From JAHDHW01 sp965277415 (lineage in GTDB: Bacteria > Bacteroidota > Bacteroidia > Chitinophagales > Saprospiraceae), in NCBI GenBank assembly GCA_965277415.1, contig CBDICS010000027.1:1-64000 (forward strand): DNA of 64,000 nt. The letters run 5' to 3'. Each line of letters opens with the position of its first letter. The first letter of the stretch is position 1. Shown piece by piece: positions 55,401 to 63,760 of this stretch. Under the pieces are notes generated by a model. The model saw nothing but the letters and a program-made list of their open reading frames with translations, ran no database searches and was not told the DNA's origin. A program made the translations under genes and the position numbers.

Positions 55401-58400
55401 AAGCAACTACGATTCAAGAAAATAGATTGCTGGTTTATAAACCTAAACTGATTAAGGTCGCTCCCTTGTCAGATGTGAGACTTTCATCAGGCCATTGGAT
55501 AACTTGTGGATTTGATAGCAGAGTGATTAAATATTTAAAAGAATCGACCGAGATAAAGAAAATCGATAAGCTAGAAATTTCTGAAGAAATGATCCCAACA
55601 TTGCTTAGGATGGTCAATGAACATGAGGAAAGTGAATTGAACTTAATGCTAGGCGATAAAGTATTCGAAAATATAACAGCTTCTTTTTTAGAAGAACAAG
55701 AAATGCTCTTTTTTAAATTATACAAATCATTAATCGACCATTTTCCAAATAAGAAAATAAATGTTTTAATCCTACAATTAACAAAACCTGATAAAGCGCT
55801 TATAGACTCGTCTATTCAGTCTGCAATGACTGCCTTTGCGAAGAGTCTAAATATGGAAAACCCTAAAGTGATTACCAAGATTGTCAGCATAGAAACGAAA
55901 GATCTTGAAAAATGTAAAATCGATAAAATTTTATTAAACGAATGGCAAAATATTGGAGAAGGTATCTCAGAAGTATTTTATAAAGACACTATACGATATT
56001 TAAAAAACTATGAACCTTTAAAGGAAATAGATTCCTTTAGTACCACACTAAAAGAAAAAGGGCTTTACCTCATCGCAGGAGCTGGTAAATTAGGTATCCA
56101 CTTGGCAGAACATTTATCTCAACAATATAATGCAACTGTCGCTCTAACTGGAAGGTCTGAAAAAATAGATTTGCCAAATGAAAAAGTAGTTTATTATCAA
56201 ACGGATTTGTCTAATCGAGATGAACTTACTGTTACCCTAGATAAAATTAGGAGCTCCCTAGGTGAAATCAATGGTGTGATCCATACCGCTGGAAAATTAA
56301 GTGATAATTTCTTTTTGAAAAAAGAAGCAGATGAATTTTTATCGGTTCTAAAACCTAAAGTTCTAGGACTACTCAATTTAGATGAATTGACTAAAGAAGA
56401 TAGACTCGATTTTCTAGTAGGGTTTTCTTCTACCTCTGCTGTCTTCGGAAATATAGGGCAAACCGATTACGCTTTAGCCAATGGGTTTATTGATGAATAC
56501 TTAAAACATCGAGAAGTCCTTCGTAAAAAAGGCAGTCGACATGGACTTTCTCTTAGCTTTAATTGGGGGCTATGGAAAGATGGAAAAATGACCATGCCAA
56601 AACCCATTCAGGAAAGACTAAAACGAAAGTTTGGATTGGATTCCATTGACCTCGATATGGGCATAAAAGCCTTTGAAAAACTATTGGGTAGTAATGCAAG
56701 TCAATTGGTTGTTGTCAACGGAATTCCAGAAAAAATAAAAGAAACATTCATCCATTTAAACCCTAAAGGAAAACCATATATAGTGAAGCCTAAAAATCTA
56801 AATAAAAATAAAATCATGAATGCCAATATATTAGCCCAAAAAACACCTTTATACCTAAAGGGATTAATAGCCAAGCTAACTCATTTGGATATCTCCAGTA
56901 TTAGTGATGATCAAGAGTTTGAAGAACTCGGGATTGATTCTGTTATGATTCTGGAATTGAATGAAGAGTTAGAAAAGACATTCCCCGATCTACAAAAAAC
57001 TTTGTTCTTTGAATATTTTTCTATCAAAGAATTGGCACCCTACTTTATAGAAAATTACCAGGAAGAGTTGATGACGCTTTTTGAGATGAAAAAAGAAGAG
57101 ATATTAACTGATTTGTCAACTGAATATTCTTCGCCTGATTCACCAAGTGATTTAGAAAGTCCAATGCTTTCTTTTGAAGAAGGAAAAGAAGACACAGTTT
57201 CCCTGGAATCTGATATGATGTCTGTACCCCAGACAGTGCAAAGAGAGCAGGCCTACAGTTCAGATGATATCGCTGTAATTGGCCTTAATGGGAAATATCC
57301 TCAAGCGGATAACCTAATAGAATTTTGGGATAAACTTAGTAAAGGAGTAGACTGTATTTCGGAAGTCCCGGCAGAGCGATGGGATGCCGAAGAATTATAT
57401 GATGAAACAGGATCCGTAGAGGGAAAAGCGACAAGTAAATGGGGTGGCTTTGTAAATGATATTGATAAATTTGATCCATTGTTTTTTAATATTTCTCCAG
57501 CAGAAGCCGAATTACTCGACCCCCAGGAGCGACTGTTCTTACAATCCTTATGGCATACAATGGAGGATGCAGGATATACAAGGAAAGCATTAGAAAATAA
57601 AAAAGTAGGTGTTTTTGTTGGCGTGATGTGGGGACATTATCAATTGTATGGTGGGGACACCTATCAAGATGGAACAGTACTTACACCGATGTCTTCTTAT
57701 GCTTCGATTGCAAATCGAGTATCATATTTTTTTAACTTCAGAGGCCCTAGTATTGCTCTGGATACGATGTGCTCTTCTTCTCTGACAACAATACATTTAG
57801 CTTGTGAAAGTATTCTCCGTGGTGAATCAGACTTAGCCTTTGCTGGTGGTGTAAACCTAACTGTTCATAAAAATAAATACATCTTTTTAAGCAAAACTAA
57901 TTTTATGTCGACTGATGGTCGTTGTCATACTTTTGGTGAAGGAGGAGATGGCTATGTCCCTGGTGAAGGAGTAGGAGCAGTATTTTTAAAACCGTTAAGT
58001 AAAGCGATTGCTGATAAGGATCATATCTATGGAGTAATAAAAGGAAGTGCTGTAAATCATGGAGGGAAAGCAAGTGGGTACACTGTTCCCAATCCAAGAG
58101 CACAAGCAGAAGTTATCTCCTCCGCATTAGAAAAATCAAAGATCAATCCACGCTCTTTATCTTATATCGAAGCACATGGTACAGGTACTTCACTAGGTGA
58201 TCCTATCGAAATTAATGGCTTGAATAAAGTATTTAAAAGATATACCTCGGAAACGAGTTATTGCCCAATAGGCTCTGTAAAATCGAATATCGGTCATTGC
58301 GAATCTGCTGCTGGAATTGCGGCGGTATCCAAAGTACTATTACAATTGAAAAACCGAAAAATCGTTCCTTCATTACACGCTCAGACATTAAATCCGAATA

Positions 58401-61400
58401 TCAATTTTAGGAAATCACCATTTTTTGTACCTCAAAAGATACAAGAATGGACACCAGCAGTGTACGAAGAGAATGGGCAACAAGTGATTGCACCACTACG
58501 GGCAGGGGTGAGTTCTTTTGGTGCAGGCGGCGCTAACGCTCACTTGATCATAGAAGAGTTTAATACACCAGTTTCTACTGTATCTATTGATGGAAAAGGA
58601 ATATTTATTTTGTCTGCCAAAAACAAAGAAAGACTAAAAGAGTATGCTCAATTAATTATTGAGTTCCTTAATGCCGAAGTAAAAAGAGATACGAAAGATG
58701 AACTTGCTCCTGAGTTGAAAATGATTTCATTTTTTCAAAATGCTTGTAGGACCATTCTTAATATTCCAGATTTAGTATTAGAAAATAATAATACCTTAAA
58801 TTCTGATCTCGGAATGTCTTATCGCGAATTTGATAAACTAGAACAAACGATTAGCGATAAATTAAACATTCAACTGCCACCCAATACCTTGTTTGAATAT
58901 GTAAGGCTGGAAGACTTGATTCATTTTATGATCAATAATTATCCCACAGAAGTGGCAGCTTTGAAGGAGTCAGTTATCATTCAGATGATGAATAAAGATG
59001 TTATTGATTTTTACTCTTTTATTTATACCTACCAAATAGGAAGAGAAGATATGGAGGAGCGACTAGCTATTCCTGCTCATGGATTTGATGATTTGCTTAG
59101 AGGATTAGATTTATTCTTAAAAGAGGAAACCTCAGCAGAGTATTTTGCTAATCGAGTACCTAAAAAAGATACGACTCAATCCTTACTTTCTGGAGAAGAT
59201 GGTTCAAGGTTTGTTCAAGAACTAATTCAAAACAAACGACTAGAAAAAATTGCTTTGCTGTGGGTCTCTGGAATACAAGTTGATTGGCAATTATTCTATT
59301 TACAAAAACTTCCTAAATTACCGCAACTTCCTGTCTATCCATTTGCCAAGGATCATTGCTGGTTGCCTGAAGTTGAAAAAATTAATCCTCAGTCTGTACA
59401 ATTTTCTCATCCGCTGGTAGATAAAATCGCGCCACAATTTAGCTTAAATAAAGGCTTGACTTTTGTCAAACGACTAGAACGCAAGAATCACTTCATAAAA
59501 TTGAAGAACGAATGTTATATGGTTACTGGAGATTTATTATTGAACCTACTATCCTCTGGTGCACAGCATATTTATTTGCTTGAGCAGTTTACAATTACCA
59601 ACTGGGAACTCCATCAAGAATGGACTTTTCAAGAAGAATATACTGAGGTATACACTTACTTGAATCCAGTGAATGAAGAGTTGATAAAGGGGGAAATATT
59701 TGTCCTTCAGGGTGAGCAAAAAATTGTATTAGCTAAAGCTCAAATCAATTTAATAGAAGTAGAAGAAGATTCTTTTGAGCCTTATGCGCTTAGTGATTTG
59801 GAAACCACTCATACAGTTGAAATACAAAAAAATAAAGCCTATACGGATTCTAACCACCTAAGTTATTTCTTAAAATTCGAATCAAATCAATCGAAGGAGA
59901 AAGCATCTGGAATTATCTTTTTGCCCGAGCTATATGATATTTTTGAGACGCTTATACTGAATGTATCTGATGATGATAATCAAATCAATGGCTTTTATAT
60001 CAAGGAAGCAATTTGTAATGACCTATCGCTTAAGAGTCAGTATGGATTAGTAAAATTAGGACAACAGAATTCTTTTGAAGTGATTTTTCTTACAGACAAA
60101 GGAGAGGTGACCAGTCAGATTTCAGGACTTACTTTTTCAAATAAAGAATTGATCCTTGATCGTTTTTTCTATACCCCTGAATGGGTGCCGATAAATTCAG
60201 AGTCAACTTCTAAAGGCAATATTCCGGCTGCAGAAGAAACAAAGAAAGCTTTAATAATCTACTCAGAAGATTGTAATGAATTTGCGAATCAATGGAATGA
60301 ACAATTGGAGAACAGAGATGTAGTTCTATTAAAACTAGGAGCAGAAGATCAAATGTCAAAATCTAATAGATTTGAAATTAATGTAAGAAATCCTGCTTCT
60401 TTTGTTAATGCACTGTCTAAGATTCCTGTGGTAGATGAAATTTGTTTTATCACGCCTCCAAGCGATCAAGCCTTATATAGTACTGATCGACAGCAATACG
60501 ATAATTGGCAATACAAATCTCTTTATGCTTATTTCAATTTGGTCAAAGCTATGACTGAAAATGATTGGGAAAAATCTGCCATTAGAATAAACCTAATCGG
60601 TCAAGCCGCGAATATCATTACAGGAAAAGAAAATACTAGTGCTTGGTTTGCTGGACTTACTGGCTTCGCTAGAGCTTCCGTAAAAGAATATGCTAAATGG
60701 AAATTAGTCAGCATAGAAATAGATTTTGCAGAATACGAATCACAACTATCTGCCGGGAAAGCTGCAGACTTTTTCAAAGATCTTAATAAGAACACACATC
60801 GGGATAGAGTAGGAGATATGGCATTGAGGGATGGGCTTATTTATACGCGTAAATTGACTCCAAGTCAATTGCCTGCGGCTACTAAAAACATCTTGCGAAG
60901 TGCAAAAGGCGTTTATCTCATTTTTGGTGGAAATGGAAATGTAGGATATAAATTAGCAAAGCATTTGGCGAAGCATTATAAAGCTATAATCATATTGGCC
61001 GGTCGATCTGCTCTAAACGAAAGAACCCAAGGAAGAATACAAGAATTGGTTGATCTAGGAGGAATTGCTGAATACCTACAAATCGACATTAAACACGAAG
61101 TAGATATTAAAAAATCAGTAAGTACTATAAAAGAAAAATATGGAGTAATCAATGGCGTATTTCATTCTGCTCTGAATTTTAATTTTGAACTGATTAAAGA
61201 TATGGACCTAACTTCAATGGAAAAAAGTATTGAAGCGAAAACCATTGGCAGTATAAATATTGGAAAAGTCTTTAGAAAAGAAGCACTAGATTTTCTATTG
61301 TATTTTTCATCCGCAGAAGCCTTTACTGGAAATCCAGGATGGGGAGCATATTCAGGAGCTTGTTATTTTAGTGATTCCTTTGCCAAGCAATTAAATACAA

Positions 61401-63112
61401 TAGTTGATTATCCTGTTAAGGTCATTAACTGGGGGTTTTGGCAAGGCAATGACGGTGGCTTCGAAGAAAACCTCATTCAGAAAGGAATTATTCCGATCAA
61501 GGAAGAAATCGGAATGGAAGCAATCTCTAGAGTACTTGCAGCCCCTACTTCGCAAGTGCTTGGGTTAAATGTCAGTGATAAAATACTAAAACTAATGGGA
61601 GCAGATTTATCTCAAAGAGAAGGGGAAGAAGGAAAAGTATCAATCCACGAATCATCAGACACTAGCTCTTTTGTCATAAAGAAAAGAACGTCTAGAAAAG
61701 TAAAATCATTGCCGATAAATATTACAGTAAATAGCAATGGAGCATTAGATGAAGCATCGCTTTTAGAGCTAACTAAAAAATATTGTAGAGAAACAATTGC
61801 CAGAGTAGCAAAAATAGATGCAACTCGAATGGAAGATGAAGTAGAGTTTATGGCTTATGGTATCGACTCTTTGATTATTACCGATATTCACAAAGCTTTT
61901 GAAGAAGGACTAGGAACGCTCCCTGTAACATTTTTATTAGAAAATGAAAATTTGCTGGAGATGGCGACCTTCTTAATTGAAAACCATAAGGACTTACTGA
62001 CTGCCTTTTTCTCTGGCGAATCATCTGAAATAGAAACTATTGCTGATACCGTTTCTGATAAAAAAATAGACAGAGTCAGAGATAAAAAAAGCAAAAAAGA
62101 GACAGTGGAAGAATACTTTCAATTACTAAATGCAGTTGACCGATCAGAAATAAATGACATGTTGTTTACTTATGGAGATAAGTATCAGAATAGCACCCTG
62201 ATGCCTGCTCCCGAAAATATTAAAACAGCACAAAATATTAAAGCACTTGATTTACAACCAGAGGAATTAAATCACTTATTGATTAAAACCAAAGAAAACC
62301 CAGCATTAGAAGTATTTACCATTGGAAGAGGTCAACCGATCCTCCTGATTCCAGCCATTGGATTGACTGCGCCGATTTGGTTAAACCAAATCAATGATTG
62401 GCAGAAAGGATACCAAATCATCATTATTCACAATCCAGGCTATGGCTTGAGTGAACTCTGTAAAGATATAACTGTAGAAAATGTAGGAAGTATTTTTATG
62501 GATGTATTGACGGCACTCGAAATCAAAAAACCAATCAATATCGTAGGATCTTGTTTTGGAGGTGTTCTTGCTCAATACATAGCTATGAGATATAAAGAAA
62601 GAGTAGCTTCTCTATCTTTAATTGGCTCTTTTTATCAAAATTTCGGATTGCCAGATATGAAAATTGAAGACTTGACAATTGATCAAATGATAGAAGGTGT
62701 CAAAATGATTGCTTCTTCTATTGGCCGCGATTTCGATGTAGTTACAGAAGCTCTGAATGGAATGTATCCCTCAGAGGAAAAAGTAGCCCGTTCAAAAGAA
62801 TTATTGATGAAAAGCCAATGTGTTAATGCCTTAGTTGTCATGCGATATATTACACAAATATTAGTACTGTCCAGCGAATCTTGGTTGTCAAAAATTGAAG
62901 CGCCAACACTATGCATAGCGGGGACTGTTGATACCATTGTTGCTCCAGAGATTTCAAAAAAAATTGCTCAACTTATTCCAGAGGCAGAGTATCAGGATAT
63001 TGAAGGTTCAGGCCATTATCCTTACCTGACTCATACCAGTGTATTCGAGGGTATTGTACTTGATTTTATTAAGCAAAATGCGGAAAAAGAACTATATAGT
63101 TTAGCTGAATAG
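49424..63112 (+). CDS. Hybrid NRPS / trans-AT PKS, protein 3 (4,562 aa), terminal, with TE
   Basis: Last megaenzyme. The C domain has HHIIFDG (His141, His142, Asp146). The A domain (about 470-960) has pocket residues D-I-L-Q-C-G-L-I-W, close to the Gly code. PCP Ser1023 is followed by KS6 (Cys1255, His1390), DH (His1738, Asp1906) and KR (AGAGKLG near 2218, Tyr2349), then ACP Ser2506. KS7 has Cys2783 and His2918, with a carrier-like insert near 3130 that has Tyr in place of Ser. A degenerate DH-like region (about 3320-3590), a KR (GGNGNVG near 3835, Tyr3976, with Cys3980 where Asn is usual) and ACP Ser4149 come before the thioesterase (about 4290-4560). The TE nucleophile is Cys4377 in GSCFG, with Asp4506 and His4531. 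No AT. It starts 32 bp after protein 2. It adds glycine and two ketide units and releases the product. Confidence 0.95.
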   Translation: MTDYKKTDKNKDIFKLSTGQELLWSLYQFDPQNPAYNTPFAFRMEENVNLDLLEKALQRIVYKYPILRSNMAKVEGESVRVVNEQYQARLKIIPQKDKTSEELIVWMQEITRKPFDLKKDRLYQFYLIESKEEQIFLANFHHIIFDGISTETFIQELKTTYIAFQTGAQTSRLTNGEGTPVVDYNDFVKWQQTYLESEQAQISEKYWKDVVEKYDNDFELPYDRNPSRSSEMEGKVASFSCPPVLKKQIDDFSNKHNITPYIFALSIYGILLNKYSQAKQVLVASPVNGRPESRFENTLGLFMNVNPIVFDFNQDISFLECFQVMDGQIWDAFEHSYYPVHQVIRTLKDKSVYKTAFYFQNWILDQEGEEQDPLFGEPIAEVRQTGEFDLTFEVTVLKENWKIDIKYNAAVFDTLKIENIYQHFLKLIETALDKPNLNVDSCALISDLDLSLYQKINNTFEEEPIKYDLLDLLEKQVLERPDKTAVIFKDQQLTYKQLSDQTDQLAVQLMSTYTVEKEEIIGVYIDRSLEMLLAMLAIQKIGASYLPFDISFPENRIFYMAQDAKITKCLVHNSTVDTCPLEDVKLIDIRTIDLTNEKKITPLQEIDLAKRKPNLKDRAYVLYTSGSTGNPKGVEIEHVSLSNFLQSMQKAPGMNEQDYLLALTTNSFDISGLELYLPLVSGATLEILPTEILKEGKALLTAIQNAPATVIQATPSTWQMLLNAGLNKRLPIRALCGGENLSRALADKLLDKTEELWNLFGPTETTIWSTISKVEKGEKINIGTPIQNTSVYILNAQDQLLPIGIDGELYIGGEGLARAYFDQPAITADRFKMLSINGEKKRLYKTGDIARIGTNGLIEYKGRNDFQIKLRGYRIEIQEIENIMLQYPTVKEAVVVVKENELGKSLIGFVKTDKFTEDNEAALLIHLNQWLPAYMVPVELIFVNDLPYTLNNKIDRSFLTNKSLKKIKEQFTFEQVKDNAPVTQIKKEASIHDTILEVVSSIIKEPIDEIETDKKLGALGFDSINFTSLSDKIENTTGVLISPNQFYQYDTIDELVSFIQTQNTQTSAQKETFEETPISQIFEQNQEIAVIGMMSRFPDAEDKETFWKNILQQKESVTEIPKTRWDWRDYFSEDKEQNKSKTKWGGFINEPTRFDAAFFGISPREATLMDPQQRILLEMVWEVVEDAGYRMSELQGSRTGIFVASSGSDFFEMQVKAELPIDAYTLVGVAKSILPNRISYLFDWRGPSEPIDTACSSSLVAINRAIGSMHSGECDMAVAAGINLILSPAAHVASGKMGMMSDVGKCQTFDLAADGYVRGEGCGIVLLKSLDKAIKDKDHIYAIVRSTAINHGGKANSLTAPNAKSQAALISDALLKTEIEPSTITYVETHGTGTPLGDPIEVEGLKLAFNTVHSQLTNPDQTIPSNYCGLSSVKTNIGHLEAAAGIAGFIKTVLALKEKTLPALANFKTLNPHVILDDSPFYLLEKNKPWDRMVVNGSEIPRRAGVSSFGFGGVNAHLVLEEYCPIISTPSDKSGAPFLFLLSAKTPAALERQTANLLNFVKTKKNSINALYLAFTLQQGREVMKYRTAILAENIAELIDSLEGEKLTNYWTGVVQSKKAKQATLNDHGIDLGQLNAGNAKIMLSKIAQIWVDHQIKINWENLYGDENGKLYTMAHRIATVTYPFEHTRFWPFDTKEILKQGEVKTKSDTYFDALIREEGKSKFIKKLSGEEHFFSDHIVHQQKVLPGVYALELIRAGMEELYPNQKKQIQDHIWIKPVIAEKESIELHLFFEETNNDKLNYQIKFKVNQQLVPHAQGTIKFVGALKPIEIAVPIMNDSSDSFLTKEECYVKFSNNGFDYGKSLQTITEVFSEEGKLQGNLQAEKKYIVDDFGAGNDKVLYPSIMDGALQLVALSLGFKKAEGDSYLPFSIGRLSLFQNLVEDCQVLIDFPEQKSKGLLKCNVSIFDQEEQLLCYIQDYSLKRIPNPPQKIKKATTIQENRLLVYKPKLIKVAPLSDVRLSSGHWITCGFDSRVIKYLKESTEIKKIDKLEISEEMIPTLLRMVNEHEESELNLMLGDKVFENITASFLEEQEMLFFKLYKSLIDHFPNKKINVLILQLTKPDKALIDSSIQSAMTAFAKSLNMENPKVITKIVSIETKDLEKCKIDKILLNEWQNIGEGISEVFYKDTIRYLKNYEPLKEIDSFSTTLKEKGLYLIAGAGKLGIHLAEHLSQQYNATVALTGRSEKIDLPNEKVVYYQTDLSNRDELTVTLDKIRSSLGEINGVIHTAGKLSDNFFLKKEADEFLSVLKPKVLGLLNLDELTKEDRLDFLVGFSSTSAVFGNIGQTDYALANGFIDEYLKHREVLRKKGSRHGLSLSFNWGLWKDGKMTMPKPIQERLKRKFGLDSIDLDMGIKAFEKLLGSNASQLVVVNGIPEKIKETFIHLNPKGKPYIVKPKNLNKNKIMNANILAQKTPLYLKGLIAKLTHLDISSISDDQEFEELGIDSVMILELNEELEKTFPDLQKTLFFEYFSIKELAPYFIENYQEELMTLFEMKKEEILTDLSTEYSSPDSPSDLESPMLSFEEGKEDTVSLESDMMSVPQTVQREQAYSSDDIAVIGLNGKYPQADNLIEFWDKLSKGVDCISEVPAERWDAEELYDETGSVEGKATSKWGGFVNDIDKFDPLFFNISPAEAELLDPQERLFLQSLWHTMEDAGYTRKALENKKVGVFVGVMWGHYQLYGGDTYQDGTVLTPMSSYASIANRVSYFFNFRGPSIALDTMCSSSLTTIHLACESILRGESDLAFAGGVNLTVHKNKYIFLSKTNFMSTDGRCHTFGEGGDGYVPGEGVGAVFLKPLSKAIADKDHIYGVIKGSAVNHGGKASGYTVPNPRAQAEVISSALEKSKINPRSLSYIEAHGTGTSLGDPIEINGLNKVFKRYTSETSYCPIGSVKSNIGHCESAAGIAAVSKVLLQLKNRKIVPSLHAQTLNPNINFRKSPFFVPQKIQEWTPAVYEENGQQVIAPLRAGVSSFGAGGANAHLIIEEFNTPVSTVSIDGKGIFILSAKNKERLKEYAQLIIEFLNAEVKRDTKDELAPELKMISFFQNACRTILNIPDLVLENNNTLNSDLGMSYREFDKLEQTISDKLNIQLPPNTLFEYVRLEDLIHFMINNYPTEVAALKESVIIQMMNKDVIDFYSFIYTYQIGREDMEERLAIPAHGFDDLLRGLDLFLKEETSAEYFANRVPKKDTTQSLLSGEDGSRFVQELIQNKRLEKIALLWVSGIQVDWQLFYLQKLPKLPQLPVYPFAKDHCWLPEVEKINPQSVQFSHPLVDKIAPQFSLNKGLTFVKRLERKNHFIKLKNECYMVTGDLLLNLLSSGAQHIYLLEQFTITNWELHQEWTFQEEYTEVYTYLNPVNEELIKGEIFVLQGEQKIVLAKAQINLIEVEEDSFEPYALSDLETTHTVEIQKNKAYTDSNHLSYFLKFESNQSKEKASGIIFLPELYDIFETLILNVSDDDNQINGFYIKEAICNDLSLKSQYGLVKLGQQNSFEVIFLTDKGEVTSQISGLTFSNKELILDRFFYTPEWVPINSESTSKGNIPAAEETKKALIIYSEDCNEFANQWNEQLENRDVVLLKLGAEDQMSKSNRFEINVRNPASFVNALSKIPVVDEICFITPPSDQALYSTDRQQYDNWQYKSLYAYFNLVKAMTENDWEKSAIRINLIGQAANIITGKENTSAWFAGLTGFARASVKEYAKWKLVSIEIDFAEYESQLSAGKAADFFKDLNKNTHRDRVGDMALRDGLIYTRKLTPSQLPAATKNILRSAKGVYLIFGGNGNVGYKLAKHLAKHYKAIIILAGRSALNERTQGRIQELVDLGGIAEYLQIDIKHEVDIKKSVSTIKEKYGVINGVFHSALNFNFELIKDMDLTSMEKSIEAKTIGSINIGKVFRKEALDFLLYFSSAEAFTGNPGWGAYSGACYFSDSFAKQLNTIVDYPVKVINWGFWQGNDGGFEENLIQKGIIPIKEEIGMEAISRVLAAPTSQVLGLNVSDKILKLMGADLSQREGEEGKVSIHESSDTSSFVIKKRTSRKVKSLPINITVNSNGALDEASLLELTKKYCRETIARVAKIDATRMEDEVEFMAYGIDSLIITDIHKAFEEGLGTLPVTFLLENENLLEMATFLIENHKDLLTAFFSGESSEIETIADTVSDKKIDRVRDKKSKKETVEEYFQLLNAVDRSEINDMLFTYGDKYQNSTLMPAPENIKTAQNIKALDLQPEELNHLLIKTKENPALEVFTIGRGQPILLIPAIGLTAPIWLNQINDWQKGYQIIIIHNPGYGLSELCKDITVENVGSIFMDVLTALEIKKPINIVGSCFGGVLAQYIAMRYKERVASLSLIGSFYQNFGLPDMKIEDLTIDQMIEGVKMIASSIGRDFDVVTEALNGMYPSEEKVARSKELLMKSQCVNALVVMRYITQILVLSSESWLSKIEAPTLCIAGTVDTIVAPEISKKIAQLIPEAEYQDIEGSGHYPYLTHTSVFEGIVLDFIKQNAEKELYSLAE
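49450..52600 (+). other. Gly module: C-A-PCP
   Basis: The C domain has an intact HHxxxDG and would form an amide with the incoming oxazole-bearing acyl chain. The A-domain code DILQCGLIW plus Lys differs from the common Gly code at one position (Cys for Leu). The PCP Ser is in GFDSINF. Confidence 0.75.
52680..57070 (+). other. KS-DH-KR-ACP module (predicted olefin)
   Basis: The KS is intact. The DH has H-I-V-H-Q-Q-K-V-L-P, with the HxxxGxxxxP Gly replaced by Gln, and DGALQ as second motif. The KR keeps Ser and Tyr, but its cofactor loop is AGAGKLG rather than GGxGGLG. A trans-enoyl unit is expected if both are active. Confidence 0.75.
57265..63100 (+). other. Terminal KS-(pseudo-ACP)-DH0-KR-ACP-TE module
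   Basis: The KS is intact (DTMCSSS, HGTGT, NIGH). The insert around GMSYREF is a carrier fold without the Ser. The DH-like region lacks both catalytic motifs, so dehydration is not expected. The KR keeps Tyr but has Cys where Asn normally stands. The TE has a Cys nucleophile. A beta-hydroxy (or beta-keto) thioester would reach the TE. Confidence 0.7.
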
Positions 63113-63143
63113 AAAACGTTTTAAAACATATTTACTAAAAAAA

Positions 63144-63749
63144 ATGGAATTAAGAATGGATAAAAGACCGCCTTTAACAATTGATATTTCGCCCAAAGAC
63201 TTTATGGATTTCTATTGGCTAAAAGAGGAGTTGATTGATTTCTGTAGAACTCATGGTTTATCAGGCACAGGAGGGAAAGAAGAAATTGCTGAACGGATTG
63301 TTTACTTTTTGAAAACGGGAAAAGAACTGAAAGAGACAAGGCCAGTAAGTAGAAAACCTTCAACAGGACGATTGTTTATTGCACTGAATGCACCACTTAC
63401 CTCTAATTATAATAGTGGTGAAAGAGTACGAGATTTTTTTAAACAGCAGATCGGAAGCCACTTTAAATTTACGGTAGGCTTTATGAGATTTTGTAATGAA
63501 AATCCTAATAAAACATTTTCAGATGCTATTGATTTTTGGTTAGAGGAGCATGAAAAAAAGAAAGATAAAAATTATAAGCCAAAGATCAGCGGACAGTTTG
63601 AATACAATCAATACATCCGGGATATTATGGCTGATAATGAAGATTTATCTCTTAAAGATGCTATTAAATGCTGGAAGGCAAAACGGAGTCAACGCGGTGA
63701 CAATAAGTACACAAGAGAAGATTTAAATTTTTTAGACAAGCCCGATTAG
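63144..63749 (+). CDS. SAP-domain protein with DUF6434-like C-terminus
   Basis: This 201-residue, very basic protein has an N-terminal SAP-type helix-extension-helix motif (LKEELIDFCRTHGLSGTGGKEEIAERIVYFL, shown here in pieces: LKEELIDFCR, HGLSGTGGK, EEIAERIVYF) at about residues 22-52. The C-terminal part (RVRDFFKQQIG, KFTVGFMRFCNENP, DAIDFWLEE) fits the DUF6434 family seen in Bacteroidota. SAP motifs bind DNA, so a nucleic-acid-associated role is likely. ATG at 63156 is an alternative start. It lies 31 bp after the megasynthase and 11 bp before the polymerase IV gene. It is probably a chromosomal gene that marks the right border of the biosynthetic locus. Confidence 0.75.
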   Translation: MELRMDKRPPLTIDISPKDFMDFYWLKEELIDFCRTHGLSGTGGKEEIAERIVYFLKTGKELKETRPVSRKPSTGRLFIALNAPLTSNYNSGERVRDFFKQQIGSHFKFTVGFMRFCNENPNKTFSDAIDFWLEEHEKKKDKNYKPKISGQFEYNQYIRDIMADNEDLSLKDAIKCWKAKRSQRGDNKYTREDLNFLDKPD

Positions 63750-63760
63750 AATATAAAAAT

